This document shows, piece by piece, positions 7,740 to 15,948 of a DNA stretch of 57,626 nt. The stretch spans positions 1 through 57,626 of the forward strand of contig JAUHYU010000020.1 of the NCBI GenBank assembly GCA_030426345.1, in the 5' to 3' direction. Source of the stretch: Bacteroidia bacterium. GTDB taxonomy: Bacteria; Bacteroidota; Bacteroidia; Cytophagales; Cyclobacteriaceae. Numbering within the stretch: the stretch's first letter is position 1; the number at the start of each line of letters is the position of its first letter. The notes under the pieces were generated by a model. It saw nothing but the letters and a program-made list of their open reading frames with translations, searched no databases and was not told the origin of the DNA. A program made the position numbers and the translations under genes.

Positions 7740-8520
7740 TCAGCTCATTCACCAACTGACACAGATAATTGCTAAGGCAAATCGTACTTTTGTACCAAAA
7801 AAACAGGATGACAGCCATACAAATTTATACTTTGATCCTGTAAGTGACCGGATATTTGGGCGATGGATAAAAGCCGACAAGAATGATATAATATTCGCAT
7901 TGGATTTGGCCAATTTTCAATTTGAGATCCTTGATCAAAAATTTGAAGTTCTATCACGTCATCCTATTATCGGTAAAAAAATTGTGGACTTGGAGGTAGA
8001 AATTGAGTCGGGATTAAAGGATGTTGGTTTAAAAACTTCAGGGGTCACTGATCCTCTCCATTTTGAAATTCCAGAATATCCATTCAAGGGGCAACCGGTA
8101 GAAGCGTTATCTACGGGAGAGTTGCAACAATGGAAGAGGTTCCGAAAACTGGCAAACGAAACCTCTCTGCACCTGCTTGGTTATTTGCAAGCCGAAAGTG
8201 AGATAAGGATTTGGCCGCATCATTTTGATACGGGAATATATGCGGAAGTAAATGCTGATCTCGGTATTGGTTTTGGTTTGGCCATGGCAGACAGCATGAA
8301 TCCTTCGCCATACTTTTATCTGACAGGTTATCCTCTTTCAAAAAAACTATTGAAATACCATGAATTACCCGCTTTGGAAGCTGGTCAATGGATAGTTGGC
8401 GAACATTGGAATGGTGCAATTCTGCCTTTCGATTCTTTAAAACCGAGTGGCGAAAATGAAATATCAAATACTGTTTTCGCCTTTATTTCATCCGCAGTTT
8501 CGTGGTATTTGAAACAATAA
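7717..8520 (+). CDS. Uncharacterised cytosolic protein coupled to the Rieske-synthase
   Basis: I do not recognise the family with confidence. The 267-residue protein has no signal peptide or membrane segment. Visible features are an N-terminal helix (ADQLIHQLTQIIAKAN), a conserved-looking EIRIWPHHFDTGIYAE segment near residue 165, then GIGFGLAMADSMNPSPYFYL and the end segment AFISSAVSWYLK. The WPHHFD motif, with two His and an Asp, looks like a possible metal or active site. The start lies inside the preceding gene (23-base overlap), which strongly suggests coupled expression and a joint function with the Rieske-synthase. Role unknown. Confidence 0.75.
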   Translation: MQEYIKADQLIHQLTQIIAKANRTFVPKKQDDSHTNLYFDPVSDRIFGRWIKADKNDIIFALDLANFQFEILDQKFEVLSRHPIIGKKIVDLEVEIESGLKDVGLKTSGVTDPLHFEIPEYPFKGQPVEALSTGELQQWKRFRKLANETSLHLLGYLQAESEIRIWPHHFDTGIYAEVNADLGIGFGLAMADSMNPSPYFYLTGYPLSKKLLKYHELPALEAGQWIVGEHWNGAILPFDSLKPSGENEISNTVFAFISSAVSWYLKQ

Positions 8521-8560
8521 TTCTATTGACTTATAAGAAAATATTGTCGCTGAATAAGTC

Positions 8561-8606
8561 ATGGGTTTTGGATGCTTTTTTATTGTAAAAACATCCTAAA
8601 ACCCAT
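8561..8606. repeat. Complete palindromic copy of the dispersed repeat (hairpin)
   Basis: The left arm ATGGGTTTTGGATG (8561-8574) pairs with CATCCTAAAACCCAT (8592-8606, one-base bulge), and inner T and A runs extend the stem. This is a full inverted pair of the unit that occurs singly elsewhere in the window. It lies 40 bases downstream of the uncharacterised gene, where it may act as a terminator or mRNA 3' stabiliser. The rest of the 274-base gap up to 8794 shows no gene. Confidence 0.75.
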
Positions 8607-8794
8607 AAGTAGTACAAACCAAGCAACGATCCCCATCAAGGCTAACTTTATAAAATATAGGGTTAATGTAAAACTCATGACCAAATCAAAACATCAGAAT
8701 GGTAGGTTTACATTTAAAACAAAATACTGATATCATGCACAGGCAATCCACCGATATTTGCCTAATCAAGCCACTTTACTAAACTCCACAAAAT

Positions 8795-10741
8795 ATGACA
8801 AAATCCATCACATGGCACAAAGTACTGGGCAATAAGGACATGCTTCAGGAAGGTAGGGTTATGACTGTAACTGCCGGTCATACTCAGATTTGTCTCACAC
8901 ATTTTAAAGGGACTTACAATGCCCTCACCAACAAATGTCCTCACCAGGGAGGGCCATTGGGGGAAGGTTCTATTGAAAATGGGCAGTTGCGCTGTCCGTG
9001 GCACGGCTGGGATTTCAACCCCTGTGGTGGCAATTCAGATGGTTTTGAAGATGGTCTGAAAACGTATGATCTCAAAATTGAAGATGATGCCATTTTTGTT
9101 GGTATCGAAAAAGAACCTCCTCATGAGGCTACCATTACAGATGTGATGGTAGAAACTATGGTCAACTGGGGTGTTAATCGTGTCTTTGGAATGGTAGGAC
9201 ATTCTAATTTGGGTTTAGCTGATGCTTTCCGCAGAAAGGAAGAAAGTGGAGATTTAAAATTTATAGGAGTAAGACATGAAGGTGCGGCATCCTTTGCCGC
9301 CTCTGCTTATGGCAAACTAACAGGAAAACCTGCGGCTTGCTTCGCCATTGCTGGTCCAGGCTCTACGAACATGTTTACCGGTTTATGGGATGCAAAAGTG
9401 GATCGATCGCCTATTTTGGCACTAACAGGTCAGGTAGCTACTCAGGTAGTTGGCACCGGAAATTTCCAAGAAGTGGATTTAGTTCGCGCCTTTCAGACTG
9501 TAGCCGCTTTTAACCAAAGAGTGGAACACCAAAGCAAGCATGCAGAGTTGATGTCCTTGGCTATAAAACATGCCATTTTAAATCGTGATGTTTCGCATCT
9601 TACCTTTCCCGATCAGGTGCAAGTATTGCCCTCAGGGAATGCAAAAGCACAAACTCCCGATGGAAGAATGCCGGATTTATCCATCTCACCATCGCAACAA
9701 AGTTTTGACAAAGCACTGGATTTGCTAAAAAAAGCAAAGCGGCCGGCAATTATTGTGGGCCACGGTGCCAGGTTTCATATGGAAAGCATTATCAGTTTGG
9801 CCGGTAAGTTAAATTGTCCGGTAATGACTACCTTCAAAGGAAAGGGATTGATCCCCGATAACCACCCGCTTGGGTGCGGTGTTTTGGGAAGGAGCGGCAC
9901 GCCCATTGCCTCATATTTCATGAACGAAGCTGATTTACTGCTAGTAATTGGGGCATCCTTTTCTAATCATACCGGCATTACTCCAAAAAAACAAATCATC
10001 CAAATAGATTTTGATCCGTTGGCCTTGAGCAAATTCCATCCAGTTGCAGTCCCTGTCTATGGTGAAATCTCGCGCACAGTTAGCTTGATCCATGATCAAA
10101 GCCATGAATTTATTAGCAATAAGACAGATCAAAAAGGAGAAATCTCGCGCAGATGGGATATTTGGAGAAAAGAAAAGCAAAAGCGCCTGACGGAAGATCG
10201 GGATAAAGGTGTAAGCTCAGCATTTGTGTTTGACGCGCTTACGAGATTGGCTCCTGCAAATGCGGTAATGTGTGTAGATGTGGGCAATAATGCCTATTCC
10301 TTTGGCCGCTATTTCGAGTCCAAACAACACTCATTTCTGATGTCAGGATATCTCGGCTCCATTGGTTTTGCGTTTCCTGCTGCCATGGGGGCCTGGGCTG
10401 CAGTCGGAGATGAAAGACCTATTATTGCCGTGGCAGGTGACGGTGGTTTTTGTCAATATCTCGCCGAACTAACCACTGCCGTTAAGTATGACATGCCCAT
10501 CAAACTGATTGTATTGAACAATAATGAACTGGGGAAAATATCCAAAGAGCAGCGCGCTGGTGGTTGGGATGTATGGGCAACGAGCCTGGTGAATCCTGAT
10601 TTTTCTGCGTATGCAAATAGTTGCGGTGCTCTTGGACTTAAGGTTGACAAAAAACAACAATTGGAGGATGCCATGTTGCAGCTATTTTCGCACAAAGGGC
10701 CCGCACTATTGGAAATTTCGGCGGATGTTGACTTGATATAA
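8795..10741 (+). CDS. Rieske ferredoxin fused to ThDP-dependent pyruvate-oxidase-like enzyme
   Basis: Residues 1-105 form a Rieske domain with intact ligands C48-x-H50 (CPHQGGPLG) and C67-x2-H70 (CPWHGWDF). Residues about 112-648 form a complete three-domain ThDP enzyme of the POX/AHAS family: Pyr domain with catalytic Glu162 in VRHEGAASFAASAYG, central domain with IIVGHGARF, and PP domain with the GDGG (about 548)...NNN (about 575) ThDP-Mg motif. GTGNFQEVDLV resembles PoxB-type pyruvate oxidase. Total length is about 100 residues more than the family because of the fusion. Electrons from oxidative decarboxylation could leave through the Rieske cluster; this is inference. The substrate (pyruvate or another 2-oxo acid) is not settled. 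Confidence 0.88.
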   Translation: MTKSITWHKVLGNKDMLQEGRVMTVTAGHTQICLTHFKGTYNALTNKCPHQGGPLGEGSIENGQLRCPWHGWDFNPCGGNSDGFEDGLKTYDLKIEDDAIFVGIEKEPPHEATITDVMVETMVNWGVNRVFGMVGHSNLGLADAFRRKEESGDLKFIGVRHEGAASFAASAYGKLTGKPAACFAIAGPGSTNMFTGLWDAKVDRSPILALTGQVATQVVGTGNFQEVDLVRAFQTVAAFNQRVEHQSKHAELMSLAIKHAILNRDVSHLTFPDQVQVLPSGNAKAQTPDGRMPDLSISPSQQSFDKALDLLKKAKRPAIIVGHGARFHMESIISLAGKLNCPVMTTFKGKGLIPDNHPLGCGVLGRSGTPIASYFMNEADLLLVIGASFSNHTGITPKKQIIQIDFDPLALSKFHPVAVPVYGEISRTVSLIHDQSHEFISNKTDQKGEISRRWDIWRKEKQKRLTEDRDKGVSSAFVFDALTRLAPANAVMCVDVGNNAYSFGRYFESKQHSFLMSGYLGSIGFAFPAAMGAWAAVGDERPIIAVAGDGGFCQYLAELTTAVKYDMPIKLIVLNNNELGKISKEQRAGGWDVWATSLVNPDFSAYANSCGALGLKVDKKQQLEDAMLQLFSHKGPALLEISADVDLI

Positions 10742-10814
10742 ATCCATTTATAAAGAAAACGAATTGATGAGTTGGCCATTAAGGCGATGAGAACAGTTGT
10801 GGCACGAGAGACCT

Positions 10815-10866
10815 TTCATGGATTTTGGATAGTTTTGGTTGTCAAAAAGCATCATAAATCCATGAA
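10815..10866. repeat. Complete palindromic copy of the dispersed repeat (hairpin)
   Basis: TTCATGGATTTTGGAT (from 10815) pairs with ATCATAAATCCATGAA (to 10866), and the inner TTTT and AAAA runs extend the stem. It has the same architecture as 8561-8606. It lies 75 bases after the ThDP gene and between convergent genes, a usual place for a bidirectional terminator or REP-like element. Confidence 0.75.
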
Positions 10867-10921
10867 CCATCTTGATTTAGAATACTCTAAGTTTTGAAGA
10901 AATAAGTTCTGCCTTTTCAAT

Positions 10922-11299
10922 CTATTTGGCAAACTGATTTTTCCGAATTCTAACAGCTCTGTAAGCATATAATATCAATAAGCTGATGCCGAAAAATAGG
11001 GTAACCAATCCCAAACAAAGAGATGATGTGGAAACCAATCTAACAAGCTTTTGATTTATTGACTCCAAACCCAGCATCATGCCTGACAACGTAAAAAAAG
11101 CAATAGAGATATACAGTGAGGCGATCGCCAAACTGAGTGTATTCACCTGAGAAACTTTGCGTATAATGATATCGGTAAATTCCATTTTTTGGTGCTGCAA
11201 TGCTTCAATTTCATTGTTAAGCGCAATTATAAAATTTGATGTGGACAGCACCAGCAATGCTGCTCCCGGAATTATCGTAATTGGTATATACCACTCCAT
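10922..11299 (-). CDS. Small membrane protein, DUF2721-like
   Basis: The 125 residues contain three hydrophobic segments: about 5-27 (IPITIIPGAALLVLSTSNFI), 55-77 (LSLAIASLYISIAFFTLSGM) and 90-112 (LCLGLVTLFFGISLLILYAY). A charged helix (ALNNEIEALQHQKMEF) connects the first two. This layout fits the DUF2721 family of small inner-membrane proteins of unknown function. It lies 36 bases downstream of the MMPL exporter gene and is probably its co-transcribed last gene. Confidence 0.65.
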   Translation of the reverse strand: MEWYIPITIIPGAALLVLSTSNFIIALNNEIEALQHQKMEFTDIIIRKVSQVNTLSLAIASLYISIAFFTLSGMMLGLESINQKLVRLVSTSSLCLGLVTLFFGISLLILYAYRAVRIRKNQFAK

Positions 11300-11335
11300 A
11301 GTTCTAAATTATTTGATATAAATAAAATGCATTGA

Positions 11336-13690
11336 TTAAATATTAGATAGTGCCAAAGAAGTTTCAATTCCCTCTTTTCGAATAAATAATAGTCTTATCA
11401 ATATGGGTAATAAGAGTAAATCAGTTATCAATCCGAAAAGCAATGAAGCCCCAACAAGTAACCCAAGCATTTGAATACTCTGAAAGTCCGATAGTGAAAA
11501 AATCATAAATCCTGAAAAAAGGACAAGTGAAGTGGAAATCATGGGTTTTAAGAGCTTTTTTACCGCCATCTTGATGGCTGTACTTACATTTTTCGTTTGC
11601 TTAACAAAACGTATGTAGGCGTTGAGAAAATGAATTGTATCGTCGACTGTAATCCCATAAACAATAGTGAATATCAGCGATGTCGAGACCTTGAGAGGGA
11701 TATTGAAAAAGCCCATGATTCCCGCGGCAAAAATCAAAGGGATAAAATTTATAATAGCAGATATCAGGGCGATCCTACTTGATTTTGTAAAAATCCAAAT
11801 GACCAAAGTCGCTGTAAAAATTGCCAACAAAATTCCTTTCATGAGATTTCCGGTGATTTTCTCATTTGTATTGTCCAAAAGATGGGAAACACCTGTAAAT
11901 TCAAAATCGAGATTAGAAGTGTGTTTATTTATATACCGATTCAGTAACTCTTCTTTTTCCATGGCGGCATTGCTCCCGATATCAAGCGTCCTGAAACTAA
12001 TTCGCGCATAATTATTATCTCTACTAAGGATGGAAGAATACAAATTCCACACCTTTTGTTTTTCGGCGGCTTTTAAGATTTTTTTATATTGTGTTTCACT
12101 TTTGGGAATCGCGTAGAAAGACTGAGATCCTCCGTGAAGAGCCTTATTGATCGATTTTACGATCATAACCGGGCTTAGAATAAATCCCGTTTGAAAATTT
12201 TGTTTGATGAATGTTTCCACTCTTTCTATTTCTTTGATGCTCTCAAAATCCAGAAGCTTTGCATCTTGGCCTTCCCCGGCATGTATCAAAATCTCAATCG
12301 GTTTGATGCCAGAAAAATTGCGCTCAAAATATTTCAGCGATGATCCAAGACTACTTGACGCTTTCAAATCATCAAGAAAATAATTATTGACCTTTACTTT
12401 TGTAGCATAGTACAACCCCGACAACACAAATAATGAAAATGCAAAAAGCACTATAGATTTTTTATTAGAAACAAGGGAAATAACAAAGCCATTGAAGCTA
12501 CTTGAATTAATCCGTTTTAAATCGTTTGGAGCTAATCCTAGCGGAACAATTTGTAGTGCAATTGGAATCAGAATTATCCCAATAATGAACGTAATCATAA
12601 TTCCTACAGCGGCAAGAGCCCCAAATTGTTGGACAGGAAGAACCGGGATGAAAACCAAGGATAAAAAGCCGATTGCCGTGGTTAGCGAATTTAAAAAGTT
12701 GGGAATACTTGTTCCAAGCATCGCCTTGCTAATGGCTGATGTTTTATGGATTTTCGGTACATATTCCCGCCGAAATTGAGTGATGGCATGGATACTGATG
12801 GAAGTTCCAAGGATAAAAATCAAAGCGGGCAATAAAATCATCATTAAATCCATAGGGATATTCAACAACGCCACCAAACCAAACAGCCAAATTTGAGCAA
12901 TAAAAACGACGCCAAAAGATATTGCTACAAATTTCCAATCCCTAAAAATCGCAAAAAGTGTCAGGATAAATAGAGATAAAGCCATCGCTGAAAACAATGC
13001 CATCTCGCTTTTCATTTCTGTAATGTAATAGTGCTGAGTTTGGATTCGCCCAGCGATATTTGAATCATCAAAATCGAATCCCGAAAGCATCTGATCTAAT
13101 CTGGACAATAATACTTTACTCTCAGCATCATCCATTTCTTTGCTAAAACTTAGCACTATGGCAATGGATTTTTTATCATCCGAAAAAAGTGACCTCGCAT
13201 AAGATTGATCGGCGTATATCCTTTTTCCGTCAAATTTATACTTCTCAGGATTTTCGATATGAAGGATGGGCACTTTTACCGAACCTACAAGCGGAGCATA
13301 AACGTAATCACTAGCAGAAGTCGGAGACAATACTTTGTCGGTTTCTGGCAAAATTTCAAGAAGCCTTGTCAGCGAATCTATCTTGAAAAGAAATGATTGG
13401 TCAAAAATTCCATGGTTATTTGTGACACCTATGATCAAGCCATTATTCTCATTCCCAAAAAGCTTTTTGAATCTTTCATAAACCTTAACATCTTCATCAT
13501 GCTGATCAAAGAAATTTTCCATGTTGTAGTTGAAAGACAACTTCGGTATTTGAATTCCGGCTAAAACTGTAACAGCAAGCACGATTATCAGAGCAACTTT
13601 CTTGCCTCTGCCAGTTGCCATCCATAGATATAAATGCTTTGCCTGATTACTTAGTTGTGATTTAGTTAATAGATTTCTCAGGCGATTCAT
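11336..13690 (-). CDS. RND/MMPL-family exporter
   Basis: The 784 residues show the duplicated RND layout. TM1 lies at about 32-50 and is followed by a periplasmic domain. A five-helix block at about 230-385 contains the LGTSISIHAITQFRREY loop. A second periplasmic domain follows, then a second block near 615-770 with VYGITVDDTIHFLNAY, which carries the conserved acidic residues of TM4/TM10 in proton-driven members. MMPL proteins move lipids, hopanoids or other hydrophobic compounds out of the inner membrane. The substrate is unknown. The gene starts 15 bases after the 131-residue gene and is in an operon with it and the DUF2721-like gene. Confidence 0.88.
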   Translation of the reverse strand: MNRLRNLLTKSQLSNQAKHLYLWMATGRGKKVALIIVLAVTVLAGIQIPKLSFNYNMENFFDQHDEDVKVYERFKKLFGNENNGLIIGVTNNHGIFDQSFLFKIDSLTRLLEILPETDKVLSPTSASDYVYAPLVGSVKVPILHIENPEKYKFDGKRIYADQSYARSLFSDDKKSIAIVLSFSKEMDDAESKVLLSRLDQMLSGFDFDDSNIAGRIQTQHYYITEMKSEMALFSAMALSLFILTLFAIFRDWKFVAISFGVVFIAQIWLFGLVALLNIPMDLMMILLPALIFILGTSISIHAITQFRREYVPKIHKTSAISKAMLGTSIPNFLNSLTTAIGFLSLVFIPVLPVQQFGALAAVGIMITFIIGIILIPIALQIVPLGLAPNDLKRINSSSFNGFVISLVSNKKSIVLFAFSLFVLSGLYYATKVKVNNYFLDDLKASSSLGSSLKYFERNFSGIKPIEILIHAGEGQDAKLLDFESIKEIERVETFIKQNFQTGFILSPVMIVKSINKALHGGSQSFYAIPKSETQYKKILKAAEKQKVWNLYSSILSRDNNYARISFRTLDIGSNAAMEKEELLNRYINKHTSNLDFEFTGVSHLLDNTNEKITGNLMKGILLAIFTATLVIWIFTKSSRIALISAIINFIPLIFAAGIMGFFNIPLKVSTSLIFTIVYGITVDDTIHFLNAYIRFVKQTKNVSTAIKMAVKKLLKPMISTSLVLFSGFMIFSLSDFQSIQMLGLLVGASLLFGLITDLLLLPILIRLLFIRKEGIETSLALSNI

Positions 13691-13705
13691 AGCTTCATTT
13701 TGATT

Positions 13706-14101
13706 TTAATTCGATTGGGGATTGATATTTTCCCTTGCCCCAAAAACACCCTCTATTCCATATGCTTTCTGCATCTTCACAAATTCCTTTTCAGACATCT
13801 TTTTGATCAATTCAAAACTTACGATCTCATTTTCCTGCTCAACTGTTATTGTCATGCAGTGGCAAGGGTATGTCAAATCATAGTCAGTCATGGAATTAAA
13901 GGGCTTTTTCGCCTTATAATATCCCCCACATTCGTAATGGCCTTCGCTAGAAAATCTGGCCACTATGAAAATACCGCGAGCCTTGTCTTCATTGTGTATT
14001 AAAAACCATGAACCGGCACCTTCGCCTGAGAGCCATTTTGCCTCTTTCAATTTTCCTGGCTTGTTTGCTGGGGCAGGTAGTAGGTCTGGTAATTTTGTCA
14101 T
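13706..14101 (-). CDS. Small protein of unknown function, coupled to the 223-residue protein
   Basis: I do not recognise the family. The 131 residues are soluble, with a beta-rich centre: WFLIHNEDKARGIFIVARFS, HYECGGYYKAKKPFN, LTYPCHCMTITVEQ. The CGGYY and CHC cysteines could bind metal. Its ATG overlaps the stop of the upstream gene by four bases (ATGA at 14098-14101), so the two are translationally coupled and may form a complex. It is followed 15 bases later by the MMPL exporter. Confidence 0.65.
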   Translation of the reverse strand: MTKLPDLLPAPANKPGKLKEAKWLSGEGAGSWFLIHNEDKARGIFIVARFSSEGHYECGGYYKAKKPFNSMTDYDLTYPCHCMTITVEQENEIVSFELIKKMSEKEFVKMQKAYGIEGVFGARENINPQSN

Positions 14102-14769
14102 GCTTTTTGTAATTGAATCTCAGGATTTAAAATGTACATTTCTGACATTCCTGATTTGAAAGTCGCTGAACTCAGAGACTTAATGTTGGTCATCGGGGTA
14201 GGGCTAACCGTGAAGGGAAATCTTAATTGAAAATATTCTAAAAGGGAAGGCTTTCCCGCTCTAATAATTTGATTTACAAAACGGGAACAGTTTGTTCCAT
14301 TTGGCAGCAATGGTCCATAAGCGATAAAGCCCTCCCTTTGCATTTGCTTTGCCGAGGCATAGGCACGATCGAAGTTGATCCTGGTATAAGAAGCCAAAAT
14401 TTGCCCATCTCCATGGCATGATTTATTCTGTGCTAATTCACACAGAATCTCATCCATATTTTTTATCCTCAATTTATCCGCTGAGACCCTCGGAATGGTA
14501 TGCACTTCAAGATCATGGTCTGTCTCCTGATCGCGAACCCTTCCAAATCCATGCGGGGAATGATACCTACCAAAATCAAAATATTCACACTTTTTTTCGT
14601 CATCAGATATAAGTAAAAGTGCCGCATGGCCTACCTCATAATATCCATCAATATTAAAACCGATCAAACTCATCAGGGGATCATACCACGCTCCTGCCTG
14701 TTTACAGCGAGTTTCAGGCCATGCTAGCCCAACAATAAAACCATTCTTCATTTCTTGATTCTTTGACAT
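14098..14769 (-). CDS. Possible permuted papain-like (NlpC/P60-type) thiol hydrolase
   Basis: The family is not recognised by name. The order of likely catalytic residues is suggestive: GYYEVGHAALLLI puts a His early (residue about 48), and LPNGTNCSRFVNQII puts a Cys at the start of a helix near residue 162. His-before-Cys is the order of circularly permuted NlpC/P60 (YiiX/LRAT-like) hydrolases, in which the second motif is usually N..C[ST].[FL]V. There is no signal peptide. It is coupled (ATGA) to the 131-residue gene and lies 145 bases downstream of the anti-sigma gene. Substrate unknown; the enzyme class is an inference from two motifs. Confidence 0.55.
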   Translation of the reverse strand: MSKNQEMKNGFIVGLAWPETRCKQAGAWYDPLMSLIGFNIDGYYEVGHAALLLISDDEKKCEYFDFGRYHSPHGFGRVRDQETDHDLEVHTIPRVSADKLRIKNMDEILCELAQNKSCHGDGQILASYTRINFDRAYASAKQMQREGFIAYGPLLPNGTNCSRFVNQIIRAGKPSLLEYFQLRFPFTVSPTPMTNIKSLSSATFKSGMSEMYILNPEIQLQKA

Positions 14770-14914
14770 AATTATTTCGCATCGATCAAAGTTATTAGAC
14801 GACTGACTTTATAAACCTGACAGAATCTGTGGAATTTATTATGGGAAGTTTCTACTAAATTGAAATGGAATCAATTCCAAATTGAAGGGACTAATGTCGA
14901 AAATTATTTAAAAA

Positions 14915-15193
14915 TCAATTATCCTTTAGGCTTTTGATAAGTGATTTTTTGAATTCATCTGAAAGCATTGCTTTGCTTAAATTTTCATTTTTATCGACAG
15001 AAGCAATATGGGTTTTAAGGGCATTTTCCATCACTTTGTTCTCTTTCTGGTAGGCACTACAGGCGTTACACATACTCGTATGCATGCGGAGTTGGATTTT
15101 TTCCAACCGGTTTAATTTGAAGTGCAATTCCTTTTCCATCAACTCTGTTGCTTTCTTGCATGAAAGCATAAGAATATTCATCAACTTTCTCAT
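14915..15193 (-). CDS. Anti-sigma factor with zinc-finger (ZAS-like) motif
   Basis: The 92-residue protein opens with MLSCKKATELMEKELHFKL and then HTSMCNACSAYQKE. The first Cys with a later His-x3-C-x2-C is the layout of the zinc-binding anti-sigma domain (zf-HC2/ZAS). No transmembrane segment is present, so it may be a soluble, perhaps redox-responsive, anti-sigma factor. Its start overlaps the stop of the sigma gene by four bases, the standard arrangement for a sigma/anti-sigma pair. Confidence 0.75.
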   Translation of the reverse strand: MRKLMNILMLSCKKATELMEKELHFKLNRLEKIQLRMHTSMCNACSAYQKENKVMENALKTHIASVDKNENLSKAMLSDEFKKSLIKSLKDN

Positions 15194-15798
15194 TTTCTTC
15201 CTGACGGATTATTTCCTAAACAATTTTTTAGTTTCAATTTAGATCTATGAAGTATCTGCCAGAAATTAGACGGAGATATATCCAATTCCTTACAAATATC
15301 TGCGCTATCTTTTTCTTCAAGGTATTTCATCTGAACGGCAGAAAACCATTTTTCAGGTAAATTTTCAAGGCAAGATTGCAGCGATTTTCTGAAATGTACA
15401 TTATCTAGCAGGTGCTCCTCGGTCTCTTCCCAAGCCTCATAATTACTTCTGTTTTTCCATGTCCCATTGCGATCAAACAATTTGCCAAGGATATCATCGC
15501 CATCGCTATCTTTTGACAACTCAGATTGATTGTAGATTATCCGCTTGAACTCCTTTCTATGGTGATCAATGATTTTGTTATTTAGAATGGAAAATAACCA
15601 GGTTTTAACCTTGCTTCTGTTCTGAAAGGAATCACGAGATTTAATCGCAGCAAAGTAGGTATCCTGCACAAGGTCTTGAGCAATTTCATGATTACTCGTC
15701 CTATAAAGCGCCCATCTAAAAAGTTCATCAGCAAACTGAATTACAACATCATCAACTACAGCTTGAGTTTTTTCCATCTGTCTAAAATCAGTAATCAT
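15190..15798 (-). CDS. ECF-type RNA polymerase sigma factor
   Basis: The protein has sigma region 2 (ADELFRWALYRTSNHEIAQDLVQDTYFAA, then SKVKTWLFSILNNKIIDHHR) and region 4 (SCLENLPEKWFSAVQMKYLEE..SADICKELDISPSNFWQILHRSKLKLKNCL). The linker between them is longer than usual. A second ATG at 15777 (MEKTQ) is an alternative start. The partner anti-sigma factor is encoded immediately downstream with ATGA overlap. It probably directs transcription of itself and of the MMPL operon downstream; no -35/-10 of the expected type was identified. Confidence 0.88.
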   Translation of the reverse strand: MITDFRQMEKTQAVVDDVVIQFADELFRWALYRTSNHEIAQDLVQDTYFAAIKSRDSFQNRSKVKTWLFSILNNKIIDHHRKEFKRIIYNQSELSKDSDGDDILGKLFDRNGTWKNRSNYEAWEETEEHLLDNVHFRKSLQSCLENLPEKWFSAVQMKYLEEKDSADICKELDISPSNFWQILHRSKLKLKNCLGNNPSGRK

Positions 15799-15948
15799 AA
15801 GTATCAGATTAAAAGTACTTATTCCTGAGTTCGATAATTGAATTTATAATCAGAATATAATGGTTTTGTATGATAGATTACATTTCTGACTATAAACCTG
15901 AGGAGCGGTGGAGGTCAAATCTGACTAATGATCATCTCCAATTATTTA

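Noticed and set aside
14866-14885. TGGAATCAATTCCA imperfect palindrome upstream of the 223-residue gene
   Set aside because: A 6-bp stem with a 2-base loop and no U tract is common in AT-rich gaps and not distinctive.
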